From assembly GCA_943736015.1 (NCBI GenBank), contig OX031063.1:4259001-4323000 (forward strand): a stretch of DNA of 64,000 nt. The letters run 5' to 3'. The stretch's first letter is position 1. Each line of letters opens with the position of its first letter. Shown piece by piece: positions 1-10,609 of this stretch. The notes under the pieces are model-generated. The model was not told the origin of the DNA. It saw nothing but the letters and a program-made list of their open reading frames with translations, and made no database searches. Made by a program: the position numbers and the translations under genes. Origin of the DNA: Tridacna crocea. Its lineage: Eukaryota > Mollusca > Bivalvia > Cardiida > Cardiidae.

Positions 1-1040
1 TATGTTCCAAACTTGTTACCCCAGGGGCGGGGCCAGTTTCGACCCCAGGGGCATCATATGAACAATCTTGGTAGACGTTCACTAGGAGATTGTACATACC
101 AAATATCAAAACTCTACGCCTTTTAGTTTCAGAGAAGAAGATTTTCAAAGATTTTGCTATCTTTCCTCCTGGTTGCCATGGCAACCAGAGTTATGGCTGG
201 AATTCAATCTTCTTAACAACTTTTTGGTAGAGCTTCACCCAAGGAACATCCCTTAAAGAAATTGTGGACGATGGACGATGGACAATGGGCGATCACAAAA
301 GCTCACCATGAGAATTTCGTGCTCAGGTTAGCCAACCAACTTGATAGAGATCAATCTGGTCATGCTACATGTCGAACAAGGAAGCCCTAGGCTTAATGAT
401 TTGGGAAGATTTTTGAAGCTCCTGTAACCCAGTACATTTCTATACTTTGGACCCCTGGGGTGGGGCTGTTTTTTACCCCAGAGGCATTATTTTATAAACT
501 TCATAGAGATCAATCTGGTGATGCTACATGTCAAATCTGGAAGCTCTCAGGGAGAGGGCATTATTTGAACATAGTTGGAAGAGATCCATTTAAGGCTACA
601 GATATATATGAAAATAATGCCATTGGAAGAAAATGAGCCCTGCCCACAAAATGGATCAACATATTTAAAAGGAATCTGTAAATGAATGGTCCATGGATCT
701 TGGAAATTTGTTTCAACTTGAGTATCAGTAGTTTAATCAGATCAAAGTTTCATTATATCCCATGGAAGGCTATACCATAAGCCCTACACAATGAAAGCCA
801 TGCTTTAGATTTGATTATGATTAAGAAATCCAATAACAGTTTATCCAAGGAACACATCTCTGGAATTTGAATGAAATCAAATGAATTGGTTCAAGGAAGA
901 ATTTTTAAGTTTCTGCTATATAGAAAATAAGAAAATATGCCTACCAATAACAGCAAGAAACTATTTAAATGAACTAAAATTTACGATATGAATGTCATAA
1001 AGCTCATCCAAAGAACATCCCTGCAAAGATTGGTTGGAAT
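1..1040. repeat. Diverged dispersed repeats, left edge
   Basis: Contains two copies of a block with GATAGAGATCAATCTGGT followed by ATGCTACATGT (near 345-375 and 500-530), each near CCCAGGGG/CCCCTGGGG runs (about 20-55 and 450-485), plus several CCAAGGAACA motifs (about 240, 847, 1010; also about 2128). These look like old copies of a dispersed repeat with the CCAAGGAACATCCCT motif. No coding potential seen. Confidence 0.55.
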
Positions 1041-1315
1041 CCAGTTTCAAGAATGAATGAATGAATGGGGTTCTACAGCACACTGACAGTAGAGGTCATT
1101 TAGCACGCAACATAAAAGGAAATTTTTTGCAAAGTTTATTGTATGCCATGTAAGGTTATAAGCCTGCCATTATAGCCATGGTATCAAACAGATCTAATAT
1201 ACTTGAAAAAATCGAATAATGCAGCACTTCAGGTACATAGCAGCACAGTCGAACAAGAGCGGAAAATGGTAGCAAGATACGCCCGTCTTACCCCGAGTTG
1301 TAACCACACACGAAA

Positions 1316-1690
1316 CTTTATAACCATAGCTAGTATAGTTTTGGAGATATGCTTCGGACAAAATTCAAGTATGAAAATAAACAAAGGGCAATAATTAAAA
1401 AAATAATCAAGCCAGAGTTATGGTTTGTGTGCACTGCACTCCCCCTTGATGAGATCTATCCACCCACAAAATTTCATAACCATAGCTAGTATAGTTTTGG
1501 AGATATGCTCCGGAGAAAATTCAAGTATGAAAATAAACAAAGGGCAATAACTGAAAAATTAAGCAAGCAAGAGTTAAGGTTCATGTGCACTGCACTCCCC
1601 CTTGATGAGATCTATCCACCAACAAAATTTCACAACCATAGGTTGTATAGTTTTGAAGATATGCTCCGGACAAAAAACTGGTCGCCGCCC
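1316..1690 (+). repeat. About 151-bp tandem repeat, 2.4 copies
   Basis: The block beginning ATAACCATAGCTAGTATAG recurs at about 1319, 1470 and (diverged) 1632. Each unit contains GGAGATATGCT, GAAAATAAACAAAGGGCAAT and GCACTGCACTCCCCCTTGAT. The last unit is truncated and joins a GTCGCCGCCCACCTGGATAC segment. Short ORFs here are repeat shadows. Confidence 0.75.
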
Positions 1691-2279
1691 ACCTGGATAC
1701 CAGGGGTGATCCCATAATATGTCTTGTCTGCGACGGGCTTACAAAAAGGTTAAAAAAATCAAATTGACTAGATTACAAATCAAAGTATATGAACTTTGCT
1801 TAGGTATCACTGTCCAAAAGCTTGTCCAGCTTGTGTAGATATAGAATTCTGATGTTGCACATAAAACTTTAAGCAAACGGATGCCAACATGTCAGAGAGT
1901 AGAAGAGCTCTTCATATTCTTCTAATAGTCAGGCTAATAATGATATATAGCAACATCATTAATTTTCTTATCTAATAATGAAATATAGCAACATCATTAA
2001 TTTTCTTATCTATATCTATTAAAATGGTTCTAAATAAACACAAATCACATTGTAGTTTGTCTAGATCTTTTTTAAAAGTTCTCTTACAAATCCAAATTTT
2101 TGTAAGTAAATTGTGAATAGGGTCACCCAAGGAACATTCCTGCCAAACTAAATCAGAATGGATGCACAGATTTCGGAGATTTTTTCAAGAAATTCCTTCC
2201 AATTTCAACCAGAGTTTTAAATGAAATAAAAATCTAAAGAAAATTACTTTGTTGGTAATTGGTTGCATTGGGATTTAAG

Positions 2280-2522
2280 ACCACTGTAACAGCTTAGGTC
2301 ATATAATGGCGGTCGGCTAGGTACATGTTTCCTGGCTTCCTAACACCAGTTCTAACACAACTTTCTTTCCAAAGCAAGCAACTACTTTTCTTACATGTTT
2401 CGGCAGACGTGAGAGGCGAAAAGATGCCAGAAAGGAAGTTTGCCTAGACTGGGTATCAAACTCACAACCACCAGGTCAAGAGTCTGACACGCTCACAACT
2501 GAGCCACCCTGGCAGGGCTTAT
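2280..2522 (-). repeat. tRNA-derived SINE (diverged)
   Basis: Read on the minus strand the head has a box A-like TGGCTCAGTTGTGAGCG and, at tRNA-like spacing, a box B-like GGTTGTGAGTTTGATACC. These are the internal Pol III promoter elements of a tRNA-type SINE. The tail is diverged. Not a functional tRNA gene: no cloverleaf or acceptor stem could be drawn. Confidence 0.55.
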
Positions 2523-2612
2523 TCATGGTCTCATTTATCATGTCCATACTGCACTATTAACTTGTTTGCCCAGCATAGTTGCATTGGACCCATGTCCTGC
2601 AACTCAAAGGAC

Positions 2613-2772
2613 ACATGCCGACAAATTTTAGACTCTTCCAAACTAAAAGTGCTTGCAGATGACAATTTCAAATTTGACGAAAATGGCAGAAAATTTCGTT
2701 ATCAGCCCAGTGTTTTCAAAAGACTTGTACTGCAGACATGTAAAAACCTGGGACTGTTCAGGAAAAGGTTAA
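2613..2772 (+). mobile_element. Family-C MITE deletion derivative lacking the hairpin
   Basis: Left part (AAATTTTAGACTCTTCC ... GACGAAAATGGCAGAAAATT) joins directly to the right part (CAGTGTTTTCAAAAGACTTG, then TGCAGACATG), so one arm of the palindrome is missing. Ends near AAAAGGTTAA. Loss of one hairpin arm is a typical replication or excision scar of a palindromic element. Confidence 0.65.
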
Positions 2773-2860
2773 CAAATACATGTATACATGAACTATGAAA
2801 TGCTGCCTCACTGAGATACACAAAAAATCAATAATCCTCTGCTCTGGACTGATTCACATA

Positions 2861-3130
2861 TTAAAGGGCAAATCAACAAGTTTCAGATATGATTAATTCT
2901 GAAATCTACATCTATCAAATGGCAACCTGGTAATATTGTAATTTGAAAAAAAAATTAGTAAAAGTACTTTTTTTCAATTTATATTTTTGCTTATTAGTTT
3001 TTCTTGCATCGCTTACCTCCCTTACTTGTTGTAGCGCACCTTAATCTGTGACGTCATAGGAGCGTTTGTTTCAATATGGACCTTGTTTCAGATAGTGAAA
3101 TGAGCGATATTTAAGACGAAGGAATACACG
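2861..3130 (+). mobile_element. Solitary end of a TTAA/AGGGCAAATC transposon
   Basis: Starts TTAAAGGGCAAATC, the same outer terminus as the element ending at 6268, but the next bases differ. Further in, CGCTTACCTCCCTTACTT and TGACGTCATA resemble the subterminal zone just inside the 6268 end (TGACGTCACA near 6052). Probably a related but distinct copy whose partner end is lost or is the 6268 end. Confidence 0.45.
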
Positions 3131-3829
3131 ATTCTAGGCCGGTAAGGCCGTACATGTACCACCAAGTTTTTAATGAAACTTAATAGTTTCTGATGATGAG
3201 GATAAAAGTAAAAATTCGCCCACCAATGGCGAAAATAACGATGTTATGCCAGACTTTTGAACAGCGTGATGAGTATCACGCCTACATGTATTAGGCTACG
3301 GGGCGAACGTCGCTTACAGAAATATTCGATACATGATAAAATTAAGTGTACGGCCTAAGTAAGCTTTGTTTCACTTGAAGTATTTACAGTAGATTTACGG
3401 GTGGCATTAATAATAATAATAATAAAAAAGACGGTTTCAAGACAGTTCCACGACTACACAGTTCCCCGACACTTTAAAAGACATTTCTCCTACACTTTAG
3501 TTTCATGTCAAATAACCGATTTCTTGACTTTTACGGTTGATAATCGTGAGATGTTAGTTCTAACTATTTGTTGATGGATTCTATATTTGTACCTTGTAAA
3601 GAATTCTGTAAACATTGACAGGTACAAAATTTGTTCTCTCATGGGTGAAGGGTTACACAATAAATCGCGATTTTCGTGAGAATAAGAATAGTTTGAAATG
3701 CTGTTAACGAGCGTGAAATTTGAGAAAATAATATGTTCCGAGATCATTAAGACAATCATCAAAATTATTTTATATTCTGGGTAACCACGTTTGTATCAAT
3801 TTATCCTTTATCCACAATATTTTCTACTT

Positions 3830-4077
3830 TTAACTCTTTACCATACGACAAAATATTAAACAGGTCCAAACTGAAATAGCTTGCAGACGACAAAATAAAG
3901 TTACATATTTCAAAAATTGAAATTTTTTTCCAGCAGAGTAAAACACTGTGTTAACAAGAGAATATGCTGGTTACTAGGTTACTTTCTACTAGGTAGCTGG
4001 TTACTTTCTTACAATGTCTTTAAAAGTCTGCTGTCTTCGGGGTCGTAAAAATTATGGATTGATTGGTAAAGGGTTAA
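3830..4077 (+). mobile_element. Diverged family-A MITE
   Basis: TTAACTCTTTACCATACGAC at the left, GGTAAAGGGTTAA at the right, with L-module GCTTGCAGACGACAAAATAA. The central palindrome is degraded and interrupted by a short CTAGGTTACTTTCTA duplication. Confidence 0.7.
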
Positions 4078-4139
4078 ATATAAATCCCACACATTGGGCA
4101 CAAGTTCTGGTTAAGTTCACAGGGAGCAGTATCCGAATT

Positions 4140-4420
4140 TGAATTTTGCTTTGAATTTGGTCTGGTCCAAAATTTGCCGTCTGGGAAAGGGTTAAATTGT
4201 TACCAAACATCAAATTTATTGACTCAACCGAATTGAAAGCAATTAGAGTCAACAAATTAAATTTAACTTGCATGTTTGGACTTGTTTTTGATGGGTAAAA
4301 AATATTGTAGATAAAGGAGAAAATGCTGGTCAGCAACATTTCTCTTTTATCTATAATGTTTTCTAAAGTTTTTTTCTATCTTTACAAGGGTCGTAAAAAC
4401 AAAAGATGTCTCTCAGTAGC
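4140..4420. mobile_element. MITE fragments (end piece and hairpin core)
   Basis: 4140-4196 is a reverse L end (GGTCTGGTCCAAAATTTGCC ... GGGAAAGGGTTAA). 4290-4400 is a decayed hairpin (ATTGTAGATAAAGGAGAAAA, ATGCTGGTCAGCAACATT, TATAATGTTTTCTAAAG) with the R tail GGGTCGTAAAAAC. Confidence 0.55.
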
Positions 4421-5251
4421 CTGTTTAGAAGACAGAGTATGGAGAGGAACAGGGAAATATCCACAAATCAGAAATGTAAAGATACAATTCAAATTCTTTT
4501 TGAAAATGATAACTAGTAAGTTGTCAAATCATTTTTAAGAGTGAAATTCTAAGAGAAGAAGTGTACGGGATAAAAGCTGTAACATGGGTTTACTGTCACA
4601 AACAAACATTACAGAGTAAAGGGGTGAGATATGCAAATGTTATGTAACCATTTCCTGTATTGTTTCAACTGGCCGGTGATGGATTAACATTTATGACCAT
4701 GACTAGGGGTAGCCAGATACTGACTTCACCCTTTACCATGCAAACCCTAGGTCTAGTTTCCAATACCCAAAGAAAAGAGTGTTTGAAAAACAGTGTGGGA
4801 AGAAAAAGATGTTTACTGTTTAAGGGCAAATCCTAATATATTTTGACCATACTGTTTTTTACTCCAATCAGCTGCAAATATTTTTGGTTCACAATTCTTT
4901 TGTTGTCTGCAAATGCTTTCAATTTGAACCAGTCTAAAGTTTTTGTGTTTGGTGAATGGTCACTTGACCCTTTGTTTTTTACAACCCTGAGACAGAAGCC
5001 TTTTGAAAACATTGTGGAAAGGGAAGAAAAAGCTGAAACACTTGAAAGTTAACATCATTTGAACAATCCAGACTTTGGTACTTCCAAAATCTATGTTATG
5101 ACTTTGGATGAATATGTTGTTGTTGCCTTTGAAAACATTGTGAGGAAAAGAGAAAATGCTAAGATTTTCTCCTTTTCCCATAATGTTTTCCATCCTTTCC
5201 AAATCAAATTTTATTTCAACTTTTTGATTACCATTTTTTGTCATGTGCAAA

Positions 5252-5477
5252 TTAACCCTTTACCAAACAATCCCTGGTTTTTACAACCCTGAGATGGAAG
5301 CCTTTTTAAAACATTGTGGGAAAAGGAGAGAATGCTGGTAACCAACATTTTCTTCTTATCCTACAATGTTTTCTATCCTGGTGGAAACAAATTTCAATAT
5401 TTCAGTTAGGTTTACTTTGTTTGCAAGTGCTTTTAATTTGGACCATTCTAAAATTTTGTCTCTTGGTAAAGGGTTAA
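5252..5477 (-). mobile_element. Family-A MITE inside the THAP element
   Basis: TTAACCCTTTACCAAACAAT at the left and TTGGTAAAGGGTTAA at the right. R module first (CCCTGGTTTTTACAACCC). Hairpin imperfect (ACCAACATTTTCTTCTTATC). It interrupts the transposon downstream of the THAP ORF. Confidence 0.85.
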
Positions 5478-5524
5478 ATGTTGAAAACATTTGGGGAAAA
5501 AAAGGGAGAAAACGGCACCAATTT

Positions 5525-5953
5525 CTACTTTGTCCAGAATGTAGATCTAGAAAAGGATAAAATATTACGAAAAACAATTAAAGGAATTACCGACCTTATG
5601 TTTGTTTTTCTTTTTGGAGATTGCCATTGCGGAATGTCGGTCTTATGGCCTATCTTATTTCGACTCGGAGTTTCGGACAATGTCGGCACAGCATCAGGTT
5701 TTAATCGCAGCCTAATATTCCTATAACCAACTTCTTTTACGAGTTTTGGACTTATTAAGAACTGACTGTCCTCGAAGTGTTTCAAACACAATTTGGAATG
5801 AACTGATGTCACAAAATCCTCCGTTACTGACCGGCCCCGGTTTAAACGTTGAATCCATAGTTTCCTCCTTTTTAATTCCTTCGGAAATTTGAACATACTA
5901 ATTCTATGTGTTCCTGATTCGACGTTGAAGCCATAGGCTGCACAATTTACCAT
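5525..5953 (-). pseudogene. THAP zinc-finger transposase fragment
   Basis: 142-codon ORF. THAP hallmarks: N-terminal CAAYG, FKFPKE, LWIQRLNR, KLCLKHFED (the C-x2-H pair) and DAVPTL, in the right order over about 95 residues. The second zinc ligand expected in CAAYGC is Phe (CAAYGF), so the finger is probably dead. No catalytic domain follows; after the THAP domain the frame soon ends. It sits inside the terminal repeats of the 4820-6268 element in minus orientation, so a transposon origin is more likely than a host THAP gene. Confidence 0.7.
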
Positions 5954-6622
5954 TTTTTCGGCTGAATTCTACGTTTATACTTAGATATCTGCGTATAATC
6001 ATCAGCGTTTGTACTTATTTCTACTGACTGTAAACACAGGCTTACGCGACTATGACGTCACACAGGTACGGAAGATAAGCGAATCAGGGGAAGTAAGCCA
6101 TGCACCATTTTTGGGGCCGTATATCAGCGTGACAATTCGAGCGTGATTTATGGCATGTTACAGAGTGGTATTTATGAAAACTGATGGACACGTGTTTACT
6201 AACATCATTTGCAGCTGATTGGAGCAAAAAAACAGTATGGTAAAAAAATCTTAGGATTTGCCCTTTAAGTGTAGTACCATACAAAGTATAAGTTACCACA
6301 GTTGTCTTGCAGGTCATGTTCTTCGAAGCTTAGACCTACATGTATATTATTTGATGCATCACCCATCCTCCCTATGCCAGGGTGTGTTAAAAAAAATGAA
6401 GCCAAACTGAAACATTCAAATATTTCTCTATCATGAGGTTTAATTGAATATACTTTTAGTCCTTTAGATGAGTTACCTGACGGTTAATAGGCATGCAAAG
6501 TTTCGTTGTGATATCTTAATCTAGTAAAAAGATCTTTTAACAAAACACCCCAAAAATGTCCCAAGTGTGCGGCTTTTGCGAGACATTTTAACAAAAGCCT
6601 GAATTTCAAGCCTGAATTACAC

Positions 6623-6851
6623 TTAACCCATTACCACACGAGAATAATTTAGACTGGTCCAAATTGAAAGCGTTTGCAGACGACAAAATAAAAGTGACTG
6701 AAAAATTGGAATTTGTTCTGGGAAGGGTAGAAAACACTGTGGGAAAAGGAGAAAATGCTGGTTACCAGCATTTTCTCCTTTTCCCACAGGGTTTTCAAAA
6801 GGCTTCTTTCTCAGGGGCGTCAAAAGTAGGGATTGAGTGGTAATGGGTTAA
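6623..6851 (+). mobile_element. Family-A MITE, full length 229 bp
   Basis: TTAACCCATTACCACACGAG to GGTAATGGGTTAA. Central palindrome ATGCTGGTTACCAGCAT with full arms; R module TTCTTTCTCAGGGGCGTC. Confidence 0.92.
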
Positions 6852-7749
6852 CTGTAAAGTTCCTGAGCTACAATATACTATCAAATCATGTTGCTTATCT
6901 GTTAGTAAAATATATCTAGGTTCTAAATGCATGTGTTTTCACACTTCATTGATCAAATTTGTCTATGTCATAAGTAACTCTACAAAAGAAGTGTTGAGTT
7001 ATTCATTACTTCAAGTATGATAAGAAAAAAACTCAATACTCACACTGAAGGTTAGGAATTTTGAAAAATCTGGATAATTTTAACAAATTACATTTTATCA
7101 TTTGAAGTGTCTAGAAAAGGAAAAACAGTTTTCTTTTTCAAATAATAACAATTTCTTATCAAGATACATATACATCTATCTAATCCTGAAGATGGAGCAG
7201 ACCTGCTAATGTTGTGCACTTGGGACATAAAATCAAGTTTTCACATAAATTCTCAAAAAATATAGAACTTGAACCATGAATAAGCTTGTAGTCAAATTCC
7301 CTTTCAAAAGAACATTGAAATCAAAAAAAGGTTGATAACAGTGAAAAAAAAAAGGCTATTGGACATAATCTTGAGAATACAAGAGTACAGATTAAAACTG
7401 AAAAAGAACAAATCTCTTCATGAAAGTGCTGAAAAGCCGGAAGCCAGAAAGATAGAAAAAACAAATCATACACAAAGATGGTTTGTTTGCAAAGGAGAAA
7501 AGACGATCCCAAATACAACAGACCTTAAATTGACATACGATTAATCAAAAAAAAAAAAGAAAGCAGAAAATCTGAAAAGAAAATCACAAAAAGGGCCACA
7601 GTCATCAGTCACCAATCTAAGTAAGGTGCAGAAAGAGGCCCATTCAGGAAAAACACCTATAAATAGCTCTACAAGAAAGAGAGCTGATAGGCTCAGACAG
7701 AATTTACCTAAAATTTCAGAAGGTTGGGCTAAAACAGTAAATCATCTTC

Positions 7750-8016
7750 TTAACCCATTACCACACAATCCCTACTTTTGACGACCCTAAGGAAGAAGCC
7801 TTTAGAAAACATTGTTGGAAAAGGAGAACATTCTGGTAACCGGCATTTTCTGTTACCAGCATTTTCTCCTTTCCCACAATGTTTTCTATTCTTTACAATT
7901 CAAATTTCAAACTTTCAGTCACTTTTATTTTGTCATCTGCAAATGCTTTCGATTTGGACATAATTATCTAGAATTTTGTTGTTGGGTAAAATTTTGTCGT
8001 TTGGTAAAGACTTTAA
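7750..8016 (-). mobile_element. Family-A MITE, left member of a tandem pair
   Basis: TTAACCCATTACCACACAAT, R module first, then a hairpin with a small duplication at its centre (CCGGCATTTTCTGTTACCAG). The L end is extended (GGTAAAATTTTGTCGTTTGG). The terminal TTAA at 8013 is also the start of the next element. Confidence 0.85.
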
Positions 8017-8240
8017 CTCATTACCAAACAACAATATTTCAGGTTTGTCCAAAACAAAAGCATTTGCAGACGACAAAATAAAAGTGACTGAAAATTTGAA
8101 ATTTGAATTGTAAAGAGTAGAAAACATTGTGGGAAAGGAGAAAATGCTGATTACCAGCATTTTCTCCTTTTCCCACAATGTTTTCTAAAGGCTTCTTTCT
8201 CAGGGTCGTGAAAAGTAGGGATTGTGTGGTAATCGGTTAA
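8013..8240 (+). mobile_element. Family-A MITE, right member of a tandem pair
   Basis: TTAACTCATTACCAAACAAC to GTGTGGTAATCGGTTAA, complete hairpin (ATGCTGATTACCAGCAT). Shares TTAA 8013-8016 with its left neighbour, in opposite orientation. Confidence 0.9.
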
Positions 8241-8954
8241 ACAATAAAACCTAAAAGAAAATCAATGGCTAAATTGATTGAAATGAGGGAGACCATTAAA
8301 AAACATACACTTAAAGTGAAATCTTGCTTTTATTCAAAATATCTAATAATTAATGGTCAGATAAGAGTCTTGGTCATTATCTGAGGTGTAAGAAGGTCCA
8401 GGCAAAGAAGCTGGCTAAAGTGGAATATATATAAAGAGAAACGGCAGGGTAAAATCAATTCATTCCCAGAAGACTGTTCCCTGGTAATGCTTAACAAGAG
8501 GGATACGATTATCGTAACTAGGGCCCCAGTTCCCAATTATTGTCATTTGTTTTTGTCGAAGCATGATGTATATAAAAATGTTTCAAATAAAAATTCCATC
8601 ATCTGCCCAAAAATTCACAATGTGCTTGAATATATTCCTAGACAATACAGAATCGTAGACATGAGATGTAGAAAAGTGCAAGTCTGCACTAGGTGTTATA
8701 ATATGGAGAAGAAATTAGAAGCAATGAATACCTTGGCAATTAGATATCATCTTATTTGATAAAAAGTTTAAGTTAAGACAAAAGTTAAAGCAGTATTAAG
8801 TTTTTTATTGTAAAGACAAAAGAGGGTTATGCCATTGCAGATCCCTTAATTCTCTTAATTCTCATCCAATCTCCATGTTGTGGGTACTCATTAGAATCAT
8901 CTCTTTGAAATAATCCTAATAAGTAGCATCAACTGAGGGTTTAGTTGAAAACTA

Positions 8955-9164
8955 TTAACTTATTACCAAATGACAAAATTATAGGTTTGGAGACGACAAA
9001 ATAAAAGTGACTGAAAATTTGAAATTTGTTTCGTGAAGAGTAGAAAACAATCTGGGAAAAGGAGAAAATGCTGGTTACCAGCATTTTCTTCTTTTCCTAG
9101 AATGTTTTATACAGGCTTCTTTCTCAGGGTTGTCAAAAGTAGGTACTGTGTGGTAATGGGTTAA
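8955..9164 (+). mobile_element. Family-A MITE with small L-module deletion
   Basis: TTAACTTATTACCAAATGAC to GTGTGGTAATGGGTTAA. The TCCAAATTGAAAGCATTTGC part of L is deleted (TTTGGAGACGACAAAATAAA). Hairpin nearly intact. Confidence 0.88.
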
Positions 9165-10609
9165 TGGATGAAACTTTACTATCATTTTGCTCCCTTAGTC
9201 CTATCAATCCATAACACTACAAAAGATGAATGTGATTTCCCAAAGATATATCTTTACTTAGTCCTTTTGAAATTGTAGAAGGGCAACATTGACACTTTGA
9301 AATTATGTACACTGTGCCTCTTGCAATTTATGTTTCTATCCATAATTGTCCCAAGTGTACAAAAATGATGTTAAGTTTATTAAGCAATAGCACAAGTTTT
9401 TCTGAACATATTCACCTTGATTACATCTTTAGAACTGATTGGATAATGATACTTTATTTGAAAATGCAAATTTTCAACTGCTTTGATCACCTGCACGGAA
9501 GTTTGAGATATTTGATGCTTTTAGGTTTTGTTCCTAATAGTTCTGAGCAAATGTTCTAGGGACAAAATTTGTAATTTGGATTGTATTGCCATATGCAAGT
9601 GTATGTAGCAGTTAATATTTGTGTCAAAATTGATAATAGTTGTTTCATAAACGAATCTTTACTCATGAAATTTGGGTTTTCCAAAGTGTACAAAATATCT
9701 CAGTAATATGCACCTTTATTGAAGTACCAATAGCTGAAGACGTACTCTATAGATAGTTATAGATAATTGTTATGGTATTTACATAATTATATATCTCCCT
9801 AGAAGGTTCTTATATTTACAATAACTCTGACTTTGATGGCATACAGTTATTAGAAAAACATTTAATCACATTAGGAGTAATTTTTAATGAATTCAGCATT
9901 ACATATCTAAGAATGATGATCTACCAATGCTTTCCAGAGTTTTTTCTCTCAAGTGTAAAATTTTCCAAAATGCAGATGGAACAGTTTTGCTTTCACCCCT
10001 CCTTTTGTTTATCGCAGGACTGGTGATCTTAACGCCAGGACCGAACTTTTCTTAGATTATATACCAGATGATAATTTAAGACTTATTTTTGGAGATGTCA
10101 CACAATGTTGAAAACAACTTGGTAAGAAGAAACAAAGACAAGAAACAAGACTTTGGTAAAAGTTTAATAGACCTCTATTTTGTATTTGATATTCACATCA
10201 TGAACGGTCGATTGTAGGGACTGTGTGGTAATGGGTTAATGGATGTGATTCCAAGATAAGATGTCAAGAGCTCAGCACTGCAAGGGGGAGCCACGCTCAT
10301 CTTTTAGATGCTGGTATGTGTTTGTAAATTCTTAGTTGTAAAAGGGGTATAATTTGGACAAAACTGATTTTAGAATGAGTCAAATATAAAGAAGCGACCA
10401 TCTGAGTGGAGAAGCCAATTGGTGGTTAGTAGCAAGCTGAGGTCCACCTGTACAAATTCTTTCTATGATAGTACCTAACTTGATTTTGCCGTATGCCTTC
10501 AGTACTCAACTTTAAATGTTCTAATTTCACTTGATGTCTAACCCATTATGTGAACACAAGTCCTTACAAAAAGAGTAGAAGGGTTCTGGCTGACAATTGA
10601 AAGTTACCT
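9165..10609. other. Unassigned AT-rich stretch
   Basis: No host coding exon or intact repeat recognised. An open frame at 9305-9559 has no recognisable domain. A 27-bp MITE end (GGGACTGTGTGGTAATGGGTTAA) survives at about 10213-10239. Confidence 0.5.

Larger units (their letters stand above)
4820..6268 (-). mobile_element. TTAA-flanked DNA transposon remnant with THAP ORF (Kolobok-like)
   Basis: Terminal inverted repeats of about 60 bp: both ends read TTAA then (A)GGGCAAATCCTAA, ACCATACTGTTTTTT and CTCCAATCAGCTGCAAAT. TTAA flanks plus a THAP-domain reading frame are the combination known for the Kolobok superfamily; that assignment is inference. Only the N-terminal DNA-binding part of a transposase survives (5525-5953). 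The rest is replaced by MITE insertions (about 4880-5050, 5252-5477), so it is non-autonomous. Confidence 0.65.
7320..8760 (+). pseudogene. Decayed transposon-type ORF split by two MITEs
   Basis: Open segments on one strand: 7332-7544 (Lys-rich, KKKRLLDIILRIQEYRLKLK), 7560-7749 (LSKVQKEAHSGKTPINSSTR ... LPKISEGWAKTVNHLL), 8241-8330 (KRKSMAKLIEMRETIKKHTL) and 8460-8758 (SLVMLNKRDTIIVTRAPVPN ... VQVCTRCYNMEKKLEAMNTL). They are broken by MITEs at 7750-8240, frameshifts and stops. The order (basic region, KRDTI, then a Cys motif with CTRC) resembles ORFs repeatedly seen in invertebrate mobile DNA, but I cannot name the family. Confidence 0.4.

Noticed and set aside
6623-6851. Annotating each MITE hairpin as a microRNA gene
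   Set aside because: The fold is perfect and multi-copy, typical of a palindromic transposon; without small-RNA reads no microRNA call is justified.
9305-9559. 84-codon ORF with CPKC
   Set aside because: No recognisable family, no supporting neighbours, AT-rich composition; likely chance.
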